64,000 bases of DNA from Stenogyne calaminthoides. Taxonomy: Eukaryota; Streptophyta; Magnoliopsida; Lamiales; Lamiaceae. Location: NCBI GenBank assembly GCA_037126765.1, contig JBBCBC010000035.1, forward strand, positions 3,472,001-3,536,000, in the 5' to 3' direction. Under the pieces are notes generated by a model that saw nothing but the letters and a program-made list of their open reading frames with translations, was not told the origin of the DNA and did not search any database. A program made the translations under genes and the position numbers. This document shows, piece after piece, positions 58,233 through 64,000 of the stretch (positions within the stretch are counted from its first letter, which is position 1; every line of letters begins with the position of its first letter).

Positions 58233-58440
58233 GTTGTATCAGAGCGGGTAGTTCAAAAGGTCACTGCTTTTCAAATGCGAACATCTGAACTGATACCTCA
58301 CAGTGGTATCAGAGCGGGTAGTTCAAAAGGTCACTGCTTTTCAAATGCGAACATCTGAACTGATACCTCACAGTTGTATCAGAGCGGGTTGTTCAAAAGG
58401 TTCACTAATTTCAAAGTGACCACCTGAATTGATCTATTTT
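58233..58440 (+). promoter_or_regulatory. Triplicated primer-binding-site module
   Basis: Two exact-length 70-bp units (58233-58302, 58303-58372) and a third, diverged one from 58373 each begin with GTKGTATCAGAGCGGGT and the first two end with ACCTCACA, which copies the LTR end. Unit 2 has the perfect initiator-tRNA-Met match TGGTATCAGAGC. Units 1 and 3 have one change (TTGTATCAGAGC). Confidence 0.9.
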
Positions 58441-58501
58441 TAAAACAAAAACCCGATCTCTGTATAAATGCATATATTTTAAATGTTTTGGCATCATTAT
58501 C

Positions 58502-58515
58502 AAAAAGGGGGAAAT
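58502..58515 (+). promoter_or_regulatory. Polypurine tract of the non-autonomous element
   Basis: AAAAAGGGGGAAAT runs into the LTR start TGTTGGGATATT. It is preceded by GGCATCATTATC, as in the full-length SIRE-like element. Confidence 0.9.
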
Positions 58516-60220
58516 TGTTGGGATATTTTAGTTTTGATGAATTATGCCAAAACATTATTAACTTGTGTTATTCAAGCTATTTTACAGATAACAAGTTAAG
58601 GGGGAACGAGAGAACAAATTGAGGGGGAACTCACAAAATCAGAAGAAGATGATCGAGATCAGACGAGGCTGCAGACGAGAATGATCGAGATCAAATGAGT
58701 CAGATGAGTTCCGAAGTTAGCTGATGAGCAGAGCAAAATCAGAAGAGAAGAAAAGCTAAAGCTAGCAAATCAGAAGAGAAGGTTGCAGATAAGAAGATGA
58801 GCAGATGAGACTGATCAAGATCAGACGTGATCGAGATCAGATATGAAAAAGAGCAGATGAGATCAGATACGATAAACTAATATGCTAACCTGGAGTACTG
58901 ACCTGATGCTATCCTGATATGTTGATCTGAAGAGGTTGATCCGATCAACGAAATGACGATCGGGAAGAAGAAATCGATATGCTTTGAGTCAAGTGACTGA
59001 GGGTTTAGATGTCCAAGTCAAGAACTAAACTCAAGAAGCCCGAAAGTGTCGGTATGCCCGATCGCATAAGGTCCGGCCAAGAGAAGTCTCCGGCTGAATC
59101 AAGAAAAACCCGAGACTCGGATAACTCAAGGCTCGGATAACTCAAGGTTCAAATAACTCGAGATAACTCAAGGTTCGGATAGCTCGATAACCTCAAGGCT
59201 CGATATAGCTCAGATAACTCAAGGCTCGAGATAGCTCGGATAACTCAAGGCTCGATTGAATCGAAGATCCTGAGACTCAGAAGAAACTGAAGAATATAGC
59301 CGTTAGATTCAGCTGACGTGGACCAATGAGAGGAAGACGACAAGACTGAAAAAGATGCAAAAAGCTACAGAGTAGTATGGATTTGAATGTAATTCTCTCC
59401 AACGGTAACATTCAAATCCACACTATAAATACAGGTTCTTCCTTCATTATCAAGTGTGGATGAATGTGGAAGAGTGTGGAGAATGTAGCAAACGATGCTA
59501 CAGAGCTAAGAAGATATGGGTTCCAGCAGTTCCCAGCCAAGGTCGTGTGCCAGATGATGCGAGTCCTGAAATATGGCCTGATCGTAGCACGACTAAGGCA
59601 TTCAACAGGAATTGTGCTCCCAATCCTATATACTCAAGCATTCCCACCATAGAACACAAAGCTAGAAATACACACATATATTCAAGAGTGTTCTACCTAA
59701 GATCTAAGCACAAATGTTATATCCTAAGCTTAGAGAGATTTTCCCATCCTTAGCATTGAGGTTAAACAAATGTAAGGGAAAATCTCAATCTAGTTAGAAA
59801 CCAAACAAACCTTTACCCAAACTCAAAGTTAGGTTAAGTTTGTAAGTGAGTGTGAACTCGGTAAACATCTATCGGCAATCCCGTGAGGGAGATAAGTCCC
59901 GCTTGAGTGTGAACTCGGTAAACATCTATCGGCCATCCCGTGAGGGATATAAGTCCCGCAGGTTAAGTTCGGTTAAGGTTCCCCTGTGTTAAGGGAAGAG
60001 TGGATGTAGGGCGGGTTTCGTCCGAACCACTATAAAATCGTGTGTTCTTTACTGCTTTATGTTTATACTTGTCATATGCATTCAGTTATAAGCAAAACAA
60101 CACACATCGTTCTTAAAAGAGAAAATTTGGTATCACCATTCCCTCACCCCTGTTTCTATATGCATCTCATGACATGTTCGCTTCCGCACGAGCAAAATCG
60201 GTTTTAACCGGGACTTCACA
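58516..60220 (+). repeat. 3' LTR of the non-autonomous element (1705 bp)
   Basis: It starts TGTTGGGATATTTTAG and ends GGGACTTCACA. TATAAATA lies at 59424-59431. It keeps more CAG/CTG than LTR1 in the first 700 bp. Confidence 0.95.
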
Positions 60221-60835
60221 CAAATTATTATTGATTAGAGCCCCGTCGATACGACTTTTGCAAGTCCCGCTAAACCAAGCGAACGACTTCCCGTGAAGGG
60301 GGAAGTTGATTAGACCCATGTCTCTAATAAAGAAATTAAACAATCTCACGTCCCTATTATTGATGATCTCACTCTTCCCGACTCTTTCCGAACACCTTCT
60401 AATGGAATTGAAATCACCAATCACACATATACAACTATTCGGGAATTGAGAAATCATACCTCTTAGAACATCCCACAGTACCCGTCTTTTAGGCAGAGGG
60501 CAAGACGCATAAATATTTATGATGAAGCAGTCTACCCCTTCTGCCCCCCAAAGTCCCTTGACCACCACAACACCTTGGATATTCCAACAATTCACAGCTT
60601 TGAACAAATCTGCATTCCAAATTGAGATAATACCACCCGACCTTCCGACCGATTCCCTGAATGCCCAATTGAAATTTCCTATACCCCAAATTAATCTAGC
60701 AGTAAATAAATCAAAATCCTCCTTCTTGGTTTTCTGAATACATACGAAATCAATTTTATGTTTCTTGATAAGGTCTTTTACCTCCTTGAACTTAGCTGAG
60801 TTCCCCAAGCCCCTGATATTGTAACTTAGAAGCTT
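60221..60835 (-). pseudogene. LINE ORF2 endonuclease (N-terminal part)
   Basis: ORF2 begins near 60835 with KLLSYNIRGLGNSAKFKEVK, the common start of plant L1 ORF2. The apurinic endonuclease-like fold follows: KIDFVCIQKTKKEDF (the usual CIQETK has Lys for the catalytic Glu here), FINIYASCPLPKRRVLWDVL, CVIGDFNSIRRCSERVGKSE and SFAWFSGTCKSRIDGALINN (SRID). The frame meets the insertion at 60220 within INNNL and continues in frame at 56514. The Glu to Lys change in QETK would by itself weaken or abolish nicking. Confidence 0.92.
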
Positions 60836-61040
60836 CCTTGATTAATCCCTGTAGGTATCTCCAAGCCTGTACTGCCAACTCCAGATACGAGTCCTTCAGC
60901 CTTTTCGATAATTTCCAGCATCTGTTGCTTGTCAACGTTTGATGATAAACCCATAATCTTATCAATTTTCCAGGTAGTTTACGCTTTAGAGGGATAAGCA
61001 AGATTACTATCCGAATTATTGTCACTAACGTTTTCCCATC
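60826..61040 (-). pseudogene. LINE ORF1 C-terminal end
   Basis: One frame reads ENVSDNNSDSNLAYPSKA, a stop, then KIDKIMGLSSNVDKQQMLEI and GSTGLEIPTGINQGSF with a stop at 60826. It overlaps the ORF2 start by about 10 bases, a layout seen in LINEs. No CCHC knuckle is visible, because the main part of ORF1 lies beyond the LTR at 61105. Confidence 0.6.
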
Positions 61041-61104
61041 TCTGTACCTTTAGGGCTTCCTCTTTGTCTTCTGAAGAGACGAGATCAGAAAGAAAGGCAT
61101 TGTT

Positions 61105-62953
61105 TGTTGGGGAATTAATTGCCCAGATCTATTCGGGGTGAATATTTAAATACAAATTTAATTCTAACAATTATTACTAGCATGAATTAATCCTATATTA
61201 ATTCAAATATCCAACAACAAATCATGCATATAAACAAGCCACATAAATCCTACGCATGCGGAATTTCTAGGAGTTTACGTGAACTAACCTCTTGGAGTGA
61301 CAACCGTTGAGAAGATGGATACCCGTTCACACGAACAAACCCAAAGCGCCTTCTCAAGTATTCCCTCGTCCTTGTTCAACAATCCGGTGGAAGGATGCTC
61401 GCGAACAATTAACTAAATGAAAAATAAAATTATGTTGCATCACCTTTGTGGATTTTTAATTTTTCCAACACATAGAATTGCACTTGGGGATGAAAAATTC
61501 ATCCCCTATTTATAATAGTAGAGGTGGCCGATTTTTCTCTAGAAAAAAATAAGGAGAAAATATTTTTCTTGTTCTCCAAGAAATCTTGAATATATCTCAT
61601 ATATTCTTTTCCCCATAATTAAATTTTTCACAAAATCCCACTTTCTTATTTTATGGCAGATTTTGAAAAATATAAGGAATAGAAATCCAAGATTTTGATC
61701 TTCTTGAATTTATAAGATATTCTTGTATTCCAAGAATATATATCTTCCATAATATCTATTCAAGAAAATCAACAAAATTCTTTCCTTCCTTTATTTATCA
61801 AAATTTTCGAAATTTTCATAATAAATAGCTAAGTGGGAGGTTTCTTGAATTTAATGAGATAATCTTGTATTCAAAGAATACTTATCTTCACTCCATAACA
61901 AAATTCAAAGAAAATATTTCTCCCCTTTAATTTATTATTTTCGAAAAAAACATGGAAAATTAGGCAACAATAATTTATTATATTTTAATCACTCTTTTCA
62001 GTTATTGGACTTTATTTTGGGCTATTTGAGGGGTCTTTAGGAGAATTAAGATTGGACCTTCCAATGGACCTTGAATTACCAATATTGAGCCACAATATTA
62101 TTCAAGTCCACAAATATTAATTAATCCCACTACATAATTAATATTGCACTCTCCATCTTAACCCATATTACTATTAATATGGCTCCCGGTTATTATTTCT
62201 CGTGTTTAAGATTATCTAGTCCATTAATTAATTTAAGCCACTGAATAGCTTCATATTAATTAATATCTTTTTCCTTGGAGTAAGGTCAGCTCAACATTAT
62301 TATCCATACCGGAAATAAATTCCACTTGCAAGATTTGGTATGATAAAACTTCTGAGTCCACTAAGGGGACAAATCAAGCAAGACGTACTTGCACACGATT
62401 CTCCGTATTAAATCTTAGCAATCGTCATGTAACTAATAATATTGCCCAAAACACAAAGTATTGAATCACATTGATTCTCTACCCTACATGAATCAAAGCA
62501 ATAATTATTAATTCCATACGATTCTATTTAAGGGACGGAGATTAAGAAATAACGAACCACTGAGGTCTAATTCTTCTATATTCAGTACTGAATAATTTAT
62601 CCTCCTGTAGGTCCTATTCAGCGCATCATAATGCACTAGTGAAATCTCTTGGTCAAGACAAGCCAATCTGAGCCTTACACTTCAACCTTTCACGATGGAT
62701 TGTTCATTTCCATCTGGGTTGTGAATTATGTACTTTGGTTACAAGGGACTGTTAATTTAATCTTCTTTGATTTGGTATCACTAAATTAACTACAATGTAA
62801 CACGTATTATTTATTGAACAAGTATGCAGTAAATATATGTAACATTCAATCATATTTAAAGCATCAGAGATAAATAATTTATTTCAGCAAATAAGACAGA
62901 AATTCAGTTTGGTTATACAAAGTAAAAGCATATTTTCCAGTATAACCCCAACA
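61105..62953 (-). repeat. 3' LTR of copia C (1849 bp)
   Basis: Plus-strand text starts TGTTGGGGAATTAATT and ends ATAACCCCAACA. The probable TATA box is TATTTATA at 61507-61514 (plus-strand text). It aligns with 40930-42754 over its full length, with small indels. Confidence 0.93.
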
Positions 62954-62964
62954 ATCTCCCACTT
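62954..62964 (-). promoter_or_regulatory. Polypurine tract of copia C
   Basis: The minus strand reads AAGTGGGAGAT directly before the LTR start TGTTGGGGTTATAC. It is the same tract as in copia B. Confidence 0.9.
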
Positions 62965-63049
62965 ATACTCAAAGTCTGTTTTTAAGTATACTACAACATA
63001 TCTCATGTTGTTCGTGACATCTAATGACCAACATGAACCTAATAATATT

Positions 63050-64000
63050 TCTCCCACTTATACTCAAAGCAGATTGACTATGCACTTGACAACCATTCCT
63101 CCCACATGTCTCTTGAATGTTTCCAAAGGCAGACACTTTGTGAAAGGATTAACTAGGTTATCCTCCAATGCGATCTTAGCCACCTCTACATCTCCTCTCT
63201 TAACGATTTCTCGTCTAAGATTTCTTTCCTTTAGTGTGCTTGTTTGACTCATGGACTCTTGGTTCCCTTGAATTTGCAACTGCCTCTAGCAAATATTGCT
63301 AGACAAATTCAGAACTCCATCCAAGTCCACTAAGAAGGTCTAGAGCCAAACTGGTTCCTTCACTGCTTCACAAGCAGCTACTTACCCGGCTTCCATGGTT
63401 GAGTCAGTGATGCTTTTCTGCTTCACACTCGTCCATCTCATGGCTACACTTCCCAAATGAAAACACACTAATTGAGGCAGATAGTTTCTGGAATCTATGT
63501 CTGATTGGAAATCCGAGTCTGTGTAACCAATGGGAATTAGATTGTCTGATTGATAAACCAACATTCTATCCCGAGTTCTCTTCAGATACTTCAAAATGTT
63601 TTTAACTGCAGTCCAATGTTTTTTCCCTGGGTTACTCTGATATCTTGCTACCATGCTAATGGCAAAGCAGATATCTGGTCTCGTGTACAGCATTGCCTAC
63701 ATAAGGTTTCCGATAGCCGAAGCATAGGGAACACCTTTCATGTCATCTATCTCCTCTTGTATCTTAGGGCACATTTCTTTGGATAGATGGATTCCATGCC
63801 TGAAGGGTACAAAATCCTTCTTGGAATCTTGCATGCTGAATCATTTCAAGACAGCATCTATGTATGAAGTTTGCAATAAGCCTATCATCCTTTTCTTTCG
63901 ATCTCGAGTGATCTTGATCCCAAGGATGTGACCGGCTTCCCCTAAGTCCTTCATATTAAACTATTTTGACAGCCATGCCCTTACGTTCGACAACACCTTT
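63050..64000 (-). pseudogene. Copia C reverse transcriptase end and RNase H
   Basis: At 63693-63382 LYTRPDICFAISMVARYQSN, KHWTAVKNILKYLKRTRDRM and IPIGYTDSDFQSDIDSRNYL mark the end of RT and the start of RNase H, followed by VAMRWTSVKQKSITDSTMEA. At 63279-63064 the C-terminal block shows VEVAKIALEDNLVNPFTKCL and PLETFKRHVGGM, the usual end of copia RNase H. Text from 63700 to the window edge continues RT (KDLGEAGHILGIKI-like in a shifted frame near 63920). Stops near 63380 and 63700 break the frame. Confidence 0.88.

Larger units (their letters stand above)
56515..60220 (+). mobile_element. Non-autonomous SIRE-derived LTR element (3706 bp)
   Basis: Two direct LTRs (1718 and 1705 bp) enclose only 283 bp, with a primer binding site next to the left LTR and a polypurine tract next to the right. 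A perfect 5-bp duplication CAAAT flanks it (56510-56514 and 60221-60225), and the LINE endonuclease frame resumes exactly across it. The polypurine tract, LTR ends and the GTGTGAACTCGGTAAACAT block are those of the local SIRE-like family, so this element must have used another element's proteins. It has no gag or pol. Confidence 0.95.
53002..61104 (-). mobile_element. L1-type LINE retrotransposon, nested and 5'-interrupted
   Basis: On the minus strand, from 61104: end of ORF1, then ORF2 with endonuclease, reverse transcriptase and zf-RVT, ending in an A-run (T-run at 53002-53011). It is split by the insertions at 56515-60220 and 55160-55711, and the copia LTR at 61105 cuts its 5' side. No target duplication can be seen because the 5' end is out of reach. 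Confidence 0.9.
61105..64000 (-). mobile_element. Ty1/copia retrotransposon C, 3' part
   Basis: On the minus strand: RT/RNase H from the right edge, polypurine tract and 3' LTR, inserted in the LINE. The 5' part lies outside the window. The solo LTR at 40930-42754 belongs to this family. The base run left of the LTR is TTGTT (61100-61104). Confidence 0.9.

Overview
The window reads as a gene-poor, transposon-packed stretch of a flowering-plant nuclear genome, probably a dicot. The reasons are the overall AT-richness, SIRE-like Ty1/copia elements with an extra gene downstream of pol, initiator-tRNA-Met primer binding sites, a plant L1-type LINE with a zf-RVT domain, a Stowaway-type MITE and small elements with 9-bp target duplications. 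I found no intact host gene, rRNA, functional tRNA or CRISPR array. Nearly every coding stretch is transposon-derived and carries stops or frameshifts.

Layout. (1) 1-5601 (+): 3' part of a SIRE-like element (env-like gene, polypurine tract, 3' LTR), inserted into copia A. (2) 5602-10940 (-): copia A (integrase, protease, gag, leader, primer binding site, broken 5' LTR), interrupted by a solo LTR at 6878-8362 with perfect target duplication CTCAT. (3) 10941-13321 (+): RT/RNase H and 3' LTR of copia B, same LTR family as copia A, joined head-to-head to it at 10940/10941. (4) 13322-15701: AT-rich DNA with a decayed PIF1/Helitron-type helicase. (5) 15702-46546 (-): a SIRE-like element of 30.8 kb as it stands, with both LTRs, gag, pol and env-like gene. 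It contains a second SIRE-like insertion (25397-40256, target duplication TGTCT) and a solo copia LTR (40930-42754). (6) 46547-53001: AT-rich DNA holding fold-back and minisatellite arrays, a hAT-like element, a Stowaway MITE and two elements with perfect 9-bp target duplications. (7) 53002-61104 (-): an L1-type LINE split by a small element (55160-55711) and by a non-autonomous LTR element (56515-60220, target duplication CAAAT). (8) 61105-64000 (-): 3' LTR and RNase H of another copia element that leaves the window.

Four points stand out. The inner SIRE-like insertion has an extra inverted 3' end, so both outer termini are 3'-LTR ends, yet one perfect target duplication flanks the whole. 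The non-autonomous element has 1.7-kb LTRs around only 283 bp that carry three tandem copies of the primer-binding-site module. The SIRE-like env-like gene is present in three copies. Large parts of the window, above all 25.4-40.3 kb, are strikingly poor in CAG/CTG and share exact short blocks with unrelated loci, which looks more like base-calling or polishing error at methylated CHG sites than evolution. Decay in those parts should be confirmed with independent reads before it is interpreted.
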